DNA of 64,000 bases from Oxytricha trifallax (taxonomy: Eukaryota > Ciliophora > Spirotrichea > Sporadotrichida > Oxytrichidae), in NCBI GenBank assembly GCA_000711775.1, contig ARYC01000593.1:1-64000 (forward strand). Direction: 5' to 3'. The position numbers and the translations under genes were made by a program. The notes beneath the pieces were generated by a model, which saw nothing but the letters and a program-made list of their open reading frames with translations, did not search any database and was not told the DNA's origin. Positions within the stretch are counted from its first letter, which is position 1, and each line of letters begins with the position of its first letter. Below are positions 32,259 through 43,757 of the stretch, in pieces.

Positions 32259-33327
32259 AACTTTATAATGAATATTAATTATTGACTTATATTATACTTG
32301 CTTCCATTGTAACTCATAATACTTTGATGATGAGATGACGATGGGGTTTTGGGGATTTCTGGGAGTCTTATTATCTCTATCACCACTACATCACGGATCA
32401 AGTCAACTCACTAAGATTCGTTTACATTCGATTGATATTGATAGTTTTTATTTAATAATTAATTATGTTAAAATAATATTTATTATAACTCATTTTAATT
32501 ATATATTAATACTGAAAAAATTAAAAGCTCTAATCAATAATCTTTTTATTATTGGTTAAAATAAAAATAAACACAAATTTAATATATAAATTAATCTCTT
32601 AAGTTTCAATGATTTTCTAGTGTCTAACCGTTTTAATTTAAAGTCTAGAAAATTCTAATTACTTTTGAATTAGTTTAAACGATCAATTGAGATTATTTCT
32701 ATAATGCTTTATAAGATTGATTCAATTAAAAGAATATTTAGTTATTGCATAAGTTATCACGTTGATAATATATAAAAAATATATAATCTTTGAGATTCTT
32801 GATTTCTTTCTTTATAATGACGTTTTGATATATATTAACAATCTATATTTAAAATTTAATTATAAAAAATTAATGTCGTTAATTTAAATGCATAAAAAAA
32901 ATTAATTAATTTATAATTTATCTATATTTTAGACATTTTTATATTTTTAAAATGATTAAATGACACTAGTCGGAAAACTAACCTATATATATCTGACCAA
33001 AAACCTTAGCAACTCTGCGTCAAATTCTCACTAATACTTTGAGGCAAAACTGGTGTTACGGGATGATATTATAGCAAAATGAAATTAGCATTACCAATAA
33101 ATTTATTACAGGAAGTAATATTTCATGACAACCATTGAGTAAGTGAGGACTTGGCTGAAAAATATTCCTTTTATCATTTCTAAAAATAAGTACAATACTT
33201 AAACTTTTTAATTGTTATTTAATTCATTTAAATGTTTGATACATAAAGTATTAGGTAATATGATTTAAGAATTTTCTTTTAACTTATAAAATTTTAAATG
33301 AAATGGATTATAATTTTTTATTAAAAA
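32259..33327. other. Intergenic, nothing firm
   Basis: A+T-rich. Short mixed-composition patches near 33000-33130 could be exons but show no consistent frame. Confidence 0.4.
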
Positions 33328-33905
33328 TGGGGAATAGTTATCGAAAGCACCAAAGAAAACACCTTCTGGAAGATACAAGAACAATTTCAGAAATACCAAG
33401 CATACATATTCACAAGAAGTCGATATCAAAATTAAGGCTGATAATTTAAATTGAAAATTGCTGATTGTTATACTTCTCCACTAAAGAAATTTAAATATAT
33501 AATAAAATGCGGCTTTTGCTTCTAATGAAGCTGAGCTTGACTCAAGTCGATGAACAATAAATTACAATAGTGATCAAGGAATGGACAAAGTCTCATCAGA
33601 AATTTACGCTTTTATTGTTAATCAAATAAAAATGCTTAAATCGCTCTTCTCCATTAAACTATTTCGGAATTCAATAGCACAGTTAATTTAATTTAAAACT
33701 CTAACCAGTTATCACGAAGCTATGAAAGCATCATTCGAATCAGCGTTCAAAAAAAAAGACGACAATTTTATTGCCTACATGACCTCAATAGATTGGTCTA
33801 GATTTCTACTTTATCAGAATCCTAGAGGAAATTGAAGGAGTGTTGCTTTTTGTGTGGAAGTGGCATGCAATCATAAGAATTCTTTACGCTAAAATTTTGA
33901 GATTT
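33328..33905 (+). CDS. Host-type gene, unknown function
   Basis: The first part (33330-33450) reads APKKTPSGRYKNNFRNTKHT and SQEVDIKIKADNLNWKLL. The second (33513-33900) reads AAFASNEAELDSSRWTINYN, DQGMDKVSSEIYAFIVNQIK, SYHEAMKASFESAFKKKDDN and AYMTSIDWSRFLLYQNPRGN, followed by WRSVAFCVEVACNHKN. TGA stands at Trp-like places twice in the second part, which is otherwise clean over about 125 codons. The join between parts is unresolved (short intron or frame change). No family was recognised. Confidence 0.5.
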
Positions 33906-34887
33906 ATAAACTTAAAATTTAAATATAGTAAAATGAAATAATTTATCTACAGTTTCATAAGTGAGGGAACTCTAACAAAATTAAAAAGCTTAGATTTAAA
34001 GATTAGGATCCTTTACACTTAAATTATTTTAGCTATAAATAAATTTGAAAATATTTAAGCTTCAGATGAATATGATTAGTTAAATCTGATTTGATTCTAA
34101 TGTTAACCCTAATAATGCAACAAGATAATTCTTGATTTAAAATATCTTTTTAACTAAAAATTTTAAGGAAACTCAACCTATCTATGTTATTGATATGGCA
34201 AACACTTTTCTATATAAATTCCTTTATACCAAGATCTCATCTTCTATTTTATGAGGTATATAACTCTTTTAGGGAGTGAAATACAAAAATTTCAAATCTA
34301 TTTATAAAATTTCATGTTCTAAAGGATTTTTATTTAAGTTACTTAACTTTATTCTAATCCGTAAATATGTGAAACTTATTAACAATAGGGAAATATAATT
34401 TATTTGAGTGTTACTAATTTAAAACCACTCTAAATAAAATTAAGATCAAGTGCCTAACCCTATCAAAATTAAGTTGTACAAAATCTGATTATTCTCAAAA
34501 CTCCAACTGCTCTAGTATTTATTTCAGGATAATAAGGGCTTCTAGGGTCCTAAATTAAAGAATTTCAATTAAGATTCGAGATTTAATGTAAAAAGATCAT
34601 ATAATATTTAATGATAATTTACGAGCTCATCACAATAAGTCTTTCAAACAATAAATAAATGTATGTTTAAGGAGATATAATTTTAATGCTCCATATTCAT
34701 CAGAATTCAAAAGATTTTTTTTGAAGAATCCTTTTCTATAGTCAATATCAAGTATAAAAAGGACATAATTGAAAGGTACTAAAATTTATCAAATTAATAA
34801 GACCACCAAAAAGTGATAAAAACTATTTTAAACATTAGGTAAGATTAGTGCTTTAAGACAGTAAAAGCATGTAAATAAAATACAAAC

Positions 34888-35125
34888 TTGAGATCCAATT
34901 ACTGACGCTCTTACATTCTGTGGAACTCCACCCGGTAACGATAATGTTGGCAATTATATCTTCGTGTGTGCTGTTACTGTTGTCTATCTTTCAGATACTA
35001 ACTTCTACCAACTCAGAATGGACATCATTAAAAAAGTTTCATTAGTAAGAACTGAGTCATACACCCAACCAAACCACCTAGACCACCTGACCACCAAAGA
35101 CTATGCCAGACCACCTGACAACTTT
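34888..35125 (+). CDS. Cadherin-like (CADG) domain fragment
   Basis: Less A+T-rich than its surroundings. Reads DPITDALTFCGTPPGNDNVG, NYIFVCAVTVVYLSDTNFYQ and LRMDIIKKVSLVRTE. The pattern (Leu-x-Phe-x-Gly-Thr-Pro-Pro, Asp-x-Val-Gly-x-Tyr, later Asp-x-x-Phe) matches dystroglycan-type cadherin-like domains, which form extracellular beta-sandwiches in large ciliate surface proteins. Only one domain is present, with no clear start or stop. It could be an exon or a relic. The tail (QPNHLDHLTT .. ARPPDN) is repetitive. Confidence 0.4.
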
Positions 35126-36189
35126 TTAATAATAATTTAATTAATTAAATGCATTTTAAAACTTAAACTAATTAGTATTTCACACACTCCTTATTCATGG
35201 CAGTTATAATAATTACTTTTAAATGCTTTTAATCTCTAATTACAATTACCTATTTTTATATATTTTATCAATACTATTGAAGAACCAAACTTTCCAGATA
35301 ATCGTTTGTAAGAGTTCATTAAATGCCAAAGAAATAATTGCGATCAATCAGCTCAAATTCCTCATCGCAAATAAATGTGTACCTTATTAATTCTTCAACT
35401 ACTTTTACTTATTCCAATGTACGATTCAAGCTTCTATCAGGTATAAAAGGGTACTTTAAAATCTAAAGTACTTTATTTGATTTTATTTGTAATTTCGTCC
35501 CTTTGAGAATGCCAGTTACAAATGGCATTGTACTTTTCTTATAAGAAGGGATGAACAAATTATTTTAATTTAATTACAGTTATTATATTTACACTAGCAT
35601 TTAAATAGTTGTGCCAGTCAGCTTTAAAAATACTACTCAATAGACCTGCTTTTTATTTAAATGGGTTTTGTGGATTCATCTCTTTTGATTCATTTATTTG
35701 TGTTTTCCATAAGTTAATTAATTACAATTCTGATTTATAAGTTTTTCTTAATTTTCCCATTCTCTAAGAAGGCCTTATTCTTAATGTAATAGTTTTTTCT
35801 ACATTGACTGCAGAGGAGCTTAAGCAGAAAATGGCATTTGTTTTGATTCTAATAAAATATCGCTATTGTTGATATTGTTAGTATTCGAGATTTGATTTAT
35901 TGTATTTAGCACATTATTTATTTAAGTTCCTCTTTAACATCAATATTTCCGTTTAATATATTTGCTAATAATTAGGGACAAAAGGTTTTAAATTGTTAAT
36001 TATATGGGTCTAATTTTTAAGTAAATAATTGTTACTTATTTTGAGTTCAATTTTGTTTGTTATAAAATTAGAGTTCCCTTAATATGCTTAGTATTTACTA
36101 TACATAACTAATTTACTAAAAAGGATTAAGATTATAAATTAATTGTGACTATAAATAATTTTATAAAATAAGCTATTTAATAGCAAAAG
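35126..36189. other. Intergenic, nothing firm
   Basis: A+T-rich. It has a short palindrome-like AAGTAC .. GTACTT cluster near 35450-35540 with TACAAATGGCATTGTA. No coding frame could be supported. Confidence 0.35.
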
Positions 36190-37620
36190 GTACCAAAGCG
36201 TAAAAAAAGCTAGGACACTTCATCATTGATCAGTATAAATTCGAATGATAACTTCTCATCTTCTGTTATCAAAATTTCAAGTTGCGCTTAAGAAGATAGC
36301 AATGTTTTTAATTATTAATTTTACTTGTAACAGAGCCTGGAATAAACATAGTAAGGCTCAAATTTAATTAGAGAAAATTATATTTCGATAAAAATAGTAT
36401 ATTAAACAATTTATACTTGTACAATTTGTGAAAGGAATTCTGACTAGAAATAATATTACAGACAAATGAAGAATCATTCTTATAAGTAATGGAAGGTTTC
36501 TCATTTCAAATGCCATAGTGGTTATGCATGCAAAGTTTGCCTAATGTAGTTTAGTAATAAATACCCAACTTCAGAATTGAAGAAGGACCTAATTTTTCAT
36601 TTTCATTCTAAGCTCATTATTGCAAGTTATCCCCAATTTTTTAATTTTAGTTTTTATATTATAATTTGACCAATATAGATTATTGAAAATGTGAATGAAA
36701 TATAATTCAAAAGCAAAAATTGTAAAAGAACTTGGGACTTCCAATACCGTGGAACTAAATTAGATGGAATAATTTAATTGAGGGAACCTTGATTATTCCA
36801 TCAAAATTAATTTAAAACATGAAGTTCTCACTTATAGTAATTAATTAAGTTCTCAAATTAAAGAAACTTGACTATAATTTTAAGATGAATCACATTCCAG
36901 CAAACTTCTAGAATTTAAAAGAAGATTTAAAACAAATGACATCTTAAAATTGATTACTAATAATGGAAATTGAGAATTAAATAAAGAGATTCCCAATTTA
37001 AAATGCAATCATTTTACAAGGTATCAAATATACTCTTCAATACAAGATAATATTTTCAGAATGAGAGTGCAATTAGTCATTTATTTATAAACTTAATTCG
37101 TAAAGACCATATTAATAAACTCGACTAAACAACAAAAATATTTTAGATCACACATATTTGCTGTTAACTTATAAGACTTTGATTTTTCTCTAGGTAATCT
37201 TTTAAATCTTAAACATAAAGAAGGGTAATTACCTGGAATTGTATAATATGTGAACTGGTGCTTTTAAGAAGCTCCATAATGAAAAAGTTTAACTTCTTAT
37301 TTTAAACCAGAAAATTTTTAATCAACCTAGATGGGACAGTACAAGTAGCAATTTTTAAAGTAGCTTAATTATAGGAGAACGCACAACTGAAACTGACTCA
37401 AAGTTGTATCCTTACATTTATCAATCAAAATATTTGGTAGAAATAATTGCAGGACATTGGAGAAATAATTACTCACTATTTGTTATGATTTTTCACCAAT
37501 TAGTAGTTAGGATGTAAAAAATGACATAAAATAAGCAAGAAAACTTTCCAAAAATCAACTAAAATCCGGAAATTTTAAAATTTTGTGGATATTTTAAGAT
37601 TTTCTCTTTTGGGTACATTA
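36190..37620 (+). CDS. Zinc-finger-bearing host-type gene, split
   Basis: Segment 1 (36190-36790) opens with a nuclear-localisation-like VPKRKKSQDTSSLI. It has two Cys/His clusters: CTICERNSDQKQYYRQMKNH and CKVCLMQFSNKYPTSEL followed by IFHFHS. It is free of TGA for nearly 160 codons. Segment 2 (36860-37140) has NHIPANFQNLKEDLKQMTSQ and IMEIENQIKRFPIQNAIILQ. Segment 3 (37219-37515) has KKGNYLELYNMWTGAFKKLH, FNQPRWDSTSSNFQSSLIIG, ERTTETDSKLYPYIYQSKYL. TGA occurs at Trp-like places. The first AG before 36190 could be a splice acceptor. Fingers are C2H2-like but spacing is irregular. A DNA- or RNA-binding role is inferred. It ends 110 bp before a MITE. Confidence 0.5.
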
Positions 37621-37732
37621 ACTGAATCTTAACATCAAGTGAGATCACTAACATATTTACTTTAAAATCATATAATTAATGGCTTATGATATTATTAATT
37701 TAAAAATTATTCTCAATTATAATTTAAATGGT

Positions 37733-38153
37733 TATTGTAGGAATACACTCGATTTGGGAAAATGAATTAAAATTAAAATTAATTAATTATTAATTACCTT
37801 CAGTTATATTTTTGAAAAAATGTCTCCAAACCATGACAATGTTATACTCTCTGGATAGCCCATTAAAATTAAGAAGGTGGTTGTTATTGCTATAATGAAT
37901 TTATCTCATCACCCAAACGAGAAAAACCTATTATACTATTTTTGGGAGTTAGCTCAAAACCAAAATATCTCGCTTCCTGGGATGATTTAGGAATATTGCC
38001 AATAGTAAAGTCCAGCTTAAATTGCGGGATCTACCGTAAAATCCATTTATTTTTCAATTTTAAGTCACTTTGAATTTGATAACTGCCATGATTTTAATAT
38101 TTAATTAATTTAATTTAAATTTATTTTCCCAAATCGACTGTATTCCTACAATA
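37733..38153. mobile_element. MITE M3, TATTGTAGGAATAC family, with ORF relic
   Basis: Ends TATTGTAGGAATACACTCGA and its complement, and inner ends pair as TTTGGGAAAATGAATTAAA. The middle differs from the 39755 family member: it holds a stretch (about 37800-37960) closely similar to that in the 44209 element, there a 64-aa open frame. The part after 37970 again matches M4 (ATCTCGCTTCCTGGGATGA .. CCAATAGTAAAGTCCAGCT). Confidence 0.8.
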
Positions 38154-38593
38154 ATAAGATGGATATAAACATACTATTTATCCATAATCATGTCGCTTGT
38201 TGTTAGAAACTAGAATGATTCGATACCTAAGTGCATCAGAAAAAAAATTCCCAGTTTATCTAAATAAGGGAAATGTCTTTCTCCCAATTCAAATGCTATA
38301 ATTTTAAAACAAAAAAATGATTAAATCTTTATTTTTTTCTACCAATTAAGAATATTAAATTTTATTGTTAAGTTATTTTTAGATTAATGTTTGATGCTTA
38401 AGGATATTTTGATGCAATATGATAAAAATATCTATTGTTTACCATAAAAAAGTATATTAATAAAACATATAACAAATAGGTAAAATTAGATAAAAAAAAT
38501 CAACTTTAAAATTCTTTTTATTATAACAGTCACCTATTTGATGTGTTTTAGAGCGAGAATATTTACTTAAATCTTAGGCTGTTTTACTTAATC
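38154..38593. other. Intergenic, nothing recognised
   Basis: A+T-rich spacer. The segment near 38460-38540 (GTATATTAATAAAACATATAAC .. CACCTATTTGATGTG) recurs inverted near 39225-39320, flanking the LITAF-like gene. It may be a pair of inverted repeats of a small element carrying that gene. Confidence 0.4.
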
Positions 38594-39120
38594 TCAAATA
38601 TTAAAACATGTTCTTTTTCTAATTACTCCACATCTGCGACACTTTTAGTCGCAACAGGCTTGTATGCAAAATGAAATACAGTAGAAGACTGCGCACAGAC
38701 ATTAAATTGAATTGACCAGATTTTACCAGTCTAGTGTACTCAAAGGAGGAGCAGCTACTGGAGGGCGAGCATAGTTATTTTTGTTGTTATGTTGTTATTA
38801 TTGATAACTGTCGGATATTTTGCTGCCCTACAATCGCAACTTATGCAGTATTAGTTTGCTATTGTTGAAGCATCATCATCATGACGTTTTTGTCGATACA
38901 TAAAAAATGGGTTTAACAAGTAAAACTTACACTCCGAGTGGTGCTTTCTGTTTCTCCCAGCATTTTAAATTTTATCCTCTAGAAGAGCTATCTTAAGTTG
39001 TTCTTCTGTGTAAAGTTATGATATTTGTGGTAGGTCCTGCTTCGGAGGTAGTTACTGTAGTGGTGGTTGATTTACTATATTCGGGTTCAGGAGATGAACC
39101 TTCACACCTTGGGAATTCAT
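38594..39120 (-). CDS. LITAF-like membrane-anchor protein, possibly relic
   Basis: Exon 1 from ATG at 39120 is Pro/Gln-rich (MNSQGVKVHLLNPNIVNQPP, QQLPPKQDLPQ). It then has YTEEQLKIALLEDKI and a GT donor in GTAAGTTTTAC. The last exon reads NNYARPPVAAPPLSTLDW and ends with the Cys-rich CLCAVFYCISFCIQACCDQK, CRRCGVI, closing at TGA 38596-38594. LITAF domains are short peripheral-membrane zinc-binding units. The second Cys pair and hydrophobic Cys-rich helix fit, but the first Cys-x-x-Cys was not found in frame, and exon phases do not agree. The gene is less A+T-rich than its surroundings and is flanked by an inverted repeat pair. Confidence 0.4.
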
Positions 39121-39754
39121 TTCATAATTGTATTATATCTTTTTATTTTTACTTGTATTCAAAATAATTATCTATAGTTTTTAAATTATTAAATCTTCAT
39201 AAATTATAAATATTAAATTTTATTTAAATACACATCAAATAAGTGATTGTTATAATAAAAAGGATTGTAAAGTTGATTTACTTTATCTAATTTTACCTAT
39301 TTGTTATATGTTTTATAAATATTAAGGAATAATGGATATTGATAGAATTAAACAAAAAACAAATTATTAAGAATTATTTTCATATCAATTAACATTATCT
39401 ATCATAAATTTTTAAAATAAAAAAGTTATATGAAAATAAAAATTAATTTGAATAAACGTTATGTGGGTTCACTACTCCAATTAAGTAAGTAATTTTAAAG
39501 TTCTTATAAACAACTTATAAAAATAAATAAAATTGTGTCACTTGACTTTGTTAATTTTATGATATAGTTAACATAGGCATTTTTAAGATTAACAATTTTC
39601 GAGCTTAAATAATTTACAAAAAAATTTTCACTCTTAATATTAAATTGTGAATATTCCTGCAGATCTTAATCTTATCAGTTGGTTGAATGTCTTTGTAAAA
39701 TCAGAAATAATTTGAAAATAAAAATATCAAAATACCAAATAAATAAAATTAAAA

Positions 39755-40174
39755 TATTGTAGGAATACATTTGATTTGGGAAATTAATATGAAATTAAAT
39801 AATAAAAATATCAAAATCTTGGCAGTTAACTTTGTGGAAACCTAGACAATATGGTACTTGTTCGATAGAGAATTAAAAATTAGCTGGACTTTACTATTGG
39901 CGGTACCCCTCTATCGCATTCCTGAAGCGAGATAAATCGACTTTAATTTTTTCATTAAAATCAACTAAACAAATCACCAAAAATTAAAGTCGAGTTATCT
40001 CGCTTCAGGGATACGATAGAGGGTACCGCCAATAGTAAAGTCCAGCTAATTTTTAATTCTCTATCGAACAAGTACCATATTGTCTAGGTTTCCAGAAAGT
40101 TAACTGCCAAGATTTTGATATTTTTATTATTTAATTTCATATTAATTTCCCAAATCAAATATATTCCTACAATA
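39755..40174. mobile_element. MITE M4, near-perfect foldback
   Basis: 420 bp, with both arms about 195 nt and few mismatches. Ends TATTGTAGGAATACATTTGA and complement. Inner parts include GCTGGACTTTACTATTGGCG and GAAGCGAGATAAATCGACTT in both arms. This is the best-preserved member of the family (others at 20103, 37733, 44209). No coding sequence was seen. Confidence 0.9.
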
Positions 40175-40569
40175 ATAACATACAATCATTATCAAAAAGC
40201 TCTTTATGAAGTGGTTTTTATATTTATAAGTCAAACTTAATTTGAAATTTATGCATATATCTCTTTTTGTTGACTTCTTCATATTTAAATTAACATAATG
40301 CGACTAGTTTAATATATATCTCAAACTTTAGTTATTAAAAACATTTGCAGTTGGACTTTTTTGTTCCAAAGTAATTCTTTAATTTTAATTTGTCCAAATC
40401 ATGCTTTCTAACAAAGTGAACTAAGTTGTTGTTGCAGTAGCACTGGGTATGATATCTTCAGGGCATCTTTTTAAAACACATGTTAATTATTAAATCTTCC
40501 ATAAATTCAAAGAAATAATTTCCATTTAATTAGCTCAAAATTCAATTTAATAATTGAAACTTTTAACAA

Positions 40570-41760
40570 TAAGATAAAAAGCGTAAATTTAACTCAGATT
40601 GTTATTAGCTACAAAGACGAATTCTAGGTTAAGAAGTTCAATCGTTATGGTAAATTGTATGTTAAATAGAAATACTAAAATAATGAAATAATAATTGTTA
40701 TTTGACAAAAGGGATTTTAAATAATAAATGAGTTAAGCAAGAGTTAATTGAGATATAAAATCAATAATATATTAAATATTATCCATCTTAAAATCTACAA
40801 ATAGTATTCTAATGGATTGTGCAGATAATGGAGATTTATTTTAGAAAATACGTAAACATCGAAAGAAAGGTAGATAGTTTTTAGAAATAAAATTTTGAAG
40901 GATTTAACAAGATTTTATTAATAACTTTTTACAGGTGATTAAAGCATAAGAAACTCTTCATGAAATGAAAATAATGAAAAGTGATTTAAATTTAATAGTC
41001 TGCAAAGTATTTGTGCATAAAGATTGGAGATCTGATCATGGTGATATGAAGATTTCGAAGGTTTCTAATTGTAAAGGCTTAAATTACACATAAACTAATG
41101 AACCATATATTCTAGTACTGAAGTTAAAGGATGGTATTATGACTCAAAGAGTAAAATATGGTCTCTTGGGGGTAAACTGCATGAAATTTTTATACTCTTA
41201 TACCACTATTTAGAGCTAATGATATGCATGAGATATATAAAAGAGACCTCAAGGGTTTGATACTGAAAAATTCAAAATCATTTTTCTTAAAGTTTGTAAA
41301 GTGTAGCTACAGCTCTTTTGCATGTTAAGCCTAAAATGAAAAAAATTTAGAAAAAATTCATTTTGAAGATTCTTAAGAAATTATAGTATTTTCCAATTCA
41401 CAAAAATAATACGAGATTTAATACGAGAGCTAGAGCTTTTAATCACGAATATAAAAATATTATATATAAACTGCTCCTCATTTTCAGACAGCCAGCTGAT
41501 AGGTGAAAATTATGAGTAAATTAACGGAATGGTAAACGAAGAATCTAAAAAATGATAGTACAGTAAGAAAGCATAGAATTGATGAGTTAAATTAAGAAAT
41601 CTTCACAATATTTTATCATTCAATCTGATGATCCAGTCCTTACATACAATTATAGCTAGATATTTCTGAAGGAGAGAGATGCAAAAGAAGCTCTTCTATA
41701 ACGAAAACAAGATAAAGTCGGCTAGGCTTCTATGAAAAACCCTATAAAAAGCTTTAAAAG
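40570..41760 (+). pseudogene. Nek-type protein kinase, decayed
   Basis: Blocks in the order of a Nek (NIMA-related) kinase: ALHEMKIM followed by KSDLNL where HRDLK is expected (catalytic Asp region about 40965), HGDMKISKVSNCKGLNYTQT (the family's GDMNVSK .. TQTGTP activation segment, with Gly-Asp for DFG-like GDM), YDSKSKIWSLGGKLHEIF (subdomain IX), and FRANDMHEIYKRDLKG (subdomain X). A tail piece near 41465 (KLLLIFRQPADR) resembles the family's LLxTIRxPxDL. Several frame changes and a short first lobe show it is dead. Known Nek kinases control microtubules and cilia, so this is a relic of a host gene, not of a transposon. Confidence 0.6.
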
Positions 41761-41984
41761 GTTTATTGCAGAATGCAATTGTGCCGTAGTATTTTATAAG
41801 AGCTGATGGTTCAAAAAACACATAATGAATTTAGTTATATTTAAAGGTATTTACTAAAATATTGTAGCGCTTATATTTGATTTGACTATTACAATTGTAA
41901 AATCAGCTTATAAAAAGCATTAATTATGTAAATATGACTCCTAAATATTCGTTAAAATCTTGTGCACTAAGCGAATTAGAGTAA

Positions 41985-42090
41985 GGAAATAATAATAATA
42001 ATAATAATAATTAACTCGCATCGAGGGCTTAAAGCCCCCCGAGCATATCATTAAGAAGGAACTCAGTTCCTTTGATTGTAGAGTAAGGAA
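41985..42090. repeat. (AAT)n tract and two GC-rich hairpins
   Basis: After the AAT repeats comes CTCGCATCGAGGGC, TTAAA, GCCCCCCGAG, then AAGGAACTCAGTTCCTTT, a second perfect hairpin. The G+C content stands out. Transcript structure or a transposon end are both possible. Confidence 0.45.
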
Positions 42091-42650
42091 ATTTGTAAAC
42101 ATATTTTATTTTATTCTAAAGTTATATTTATTATATCAGCCATTTGTGAGAGAAATGCTTGATAATTTAGACAGGACTTTGAACAGATACTGTAGTCAGT
42201 GTAGCCCAAAGAATTACAAATTATAATAGAAAATTGATAAATTAAAATCAAAGCATTTAAAAACAATGGAAATTTATAGATGTTGACGCAGAAAAGTTTG
42301 TTTATTCACACAAAATTTAAGTTACATAAAAGATATCAAAAACTTTATTTTTACATTTATAGAAGTGGTGAAGAGATAAGACAATTCACAATAGAACAAA
42401 AGAACTGATCAAGGAACATAAATCAGAAAAAACGGAGACAAAATATAATGTAGAATAGTAATTATAGAAACTGTTTTTAGATTTCATTTTTGAATAATTG
42501 TAATGAGTTTAACTTAATCGTTATTAATATTCTTATAATCATCAATTTTTTATATTATCTATCATTAATATACTTAAAAATCTGCTTTGTTATTGAGTAT
42601 AAACTCGACTGAGACTCATCCATGTATATTTCATCTTACATCATCGAAGG

Positions 42651-43061
42651 ATGAGTGAGTATATATATGCAGATAAACTTGATGAATAAATATTCGACCT
42701 TGATGTCTCAACAGAAAACCGCAACATTAAAGAATTTATAATTATAAAAGATACATTGGAGAGGACAATTAAACACCCAGATCTAGTGATAAGTTTCAAT
42801 GTCAGTAAGAAAGACTACTCTATGGTGGCTCTGGTAATATGTTTAAAAGGGTATTTCCTCTTTAAAGATGTCGGAGTGAAAGTATAGTATCTAAATTTAA
42901 AGACGTTCGAGTTAAATGAAGGAAGTTCTATACGACAAGGAATGGTAAAATATATTAGCTTAAGATTGAATTACGTTTTAAAAATTAGTCATATATACTA
43001 AAAAGTTTTTAATTAAAAAGAAAGATTAATAGCCAAAGTTGTAGGTAGTAATATTCATTGA
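42651..43061 (+). CDS. Short gene or exon, unknown
   Basis: ATG at 42651 (MSEYIYADKLDEQIFDLDVS) continues as TENRNIKEFIIIKDTLERTI, HPDLVISFNVSKKDYSMVAL, GYFLFKDVGVKVQYL and LKTFELNEGSSIRQG to about 42945. It then becomes less protein-like to TGA at 43059-43061. A GTAAAA at 42946 could be a donor, in which case the true end lies elsewhere. No internal TGA in 136 codons, TAA/TAG as Gln. The fold looks mixed alpha/beta. No family was recognised. Confidence 0.5.
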
Positions 43062-43309
43062 ATTATTTAAACTTTAAACATTAATCATAATTCAATGGGT
43101 GTATATAAATTCACTAATTTATATTCATTTTAAAAAGCGAATTATTTCCTAGTTTTAAAATGATCTATATTTAGATTTTTATCAAATTTTTAAATTTATA
43201 ATTACCTATCTTTTACAATTATAATTTGTTATTATAAGTAGCTTTCTATAACATATTATTTATTCACAAATTTTTAACAATCAATATGCTAATAAAGCAT
43301 GATTTTATC

Positions 43310-43515
43310 ATTGTAAGCCGACACCAATCTAAACTTGTGGATACTAATCTTTGCCACTTTTTAATTCTTCTTTGATTAGTCTAAAGGTTAATCTTATAAT
43401 TGAAATTTCTGGCTTGATTAGAGTTATCCTTTATGGACATACAGCTCTCTCGATCCTTCTTCTTATACTTTATTATTCTGTCAATATCGTTTCTATTGTC
43501 ATGATTTTATATTTT
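43310..43515 (-). CDS. Charged coding-like segment, unknown
   Basis: The minus strand reads DNRNDIDRIIKYKKKDRESC, MSIKDNSNQARNFNYKINL and NQRRIKKWQRLVSTSLD. This is far more polar than the opposite-strand frame, which is hydrophobic and open only as a shadow. No start or stop assigned. Confidence 0.35.
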
Positions 43516-43757
43516 ATTGCAAATAATTATTTTAAAGAGGTAGCACTTAAAATATGAAGTATCACATTTTTCTAATCTTTCATCTTAATTAAATTCATGA
43601 TTAAATGTGGTAGTATGTGGTCATCTTCTACAACATAATAAGACTTAATTGTATGCTGTTTTAAGGGTTCTGCTATAGCTCTTCATTCTATTATCGAAAA
43701 AGATAACATCTTGCAGTTATCTACCCTAAGTCAAAATCTGCAAATCCTTTAATAAAC

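Noticed and set aside
43351-43557. Plus-strand hydrophobic 68-codon frame
   Set aside because: Hydrophobicity mirrors a charged Asp/Asn/Lys-rich frame on the minus strand, the more likely coding strand.
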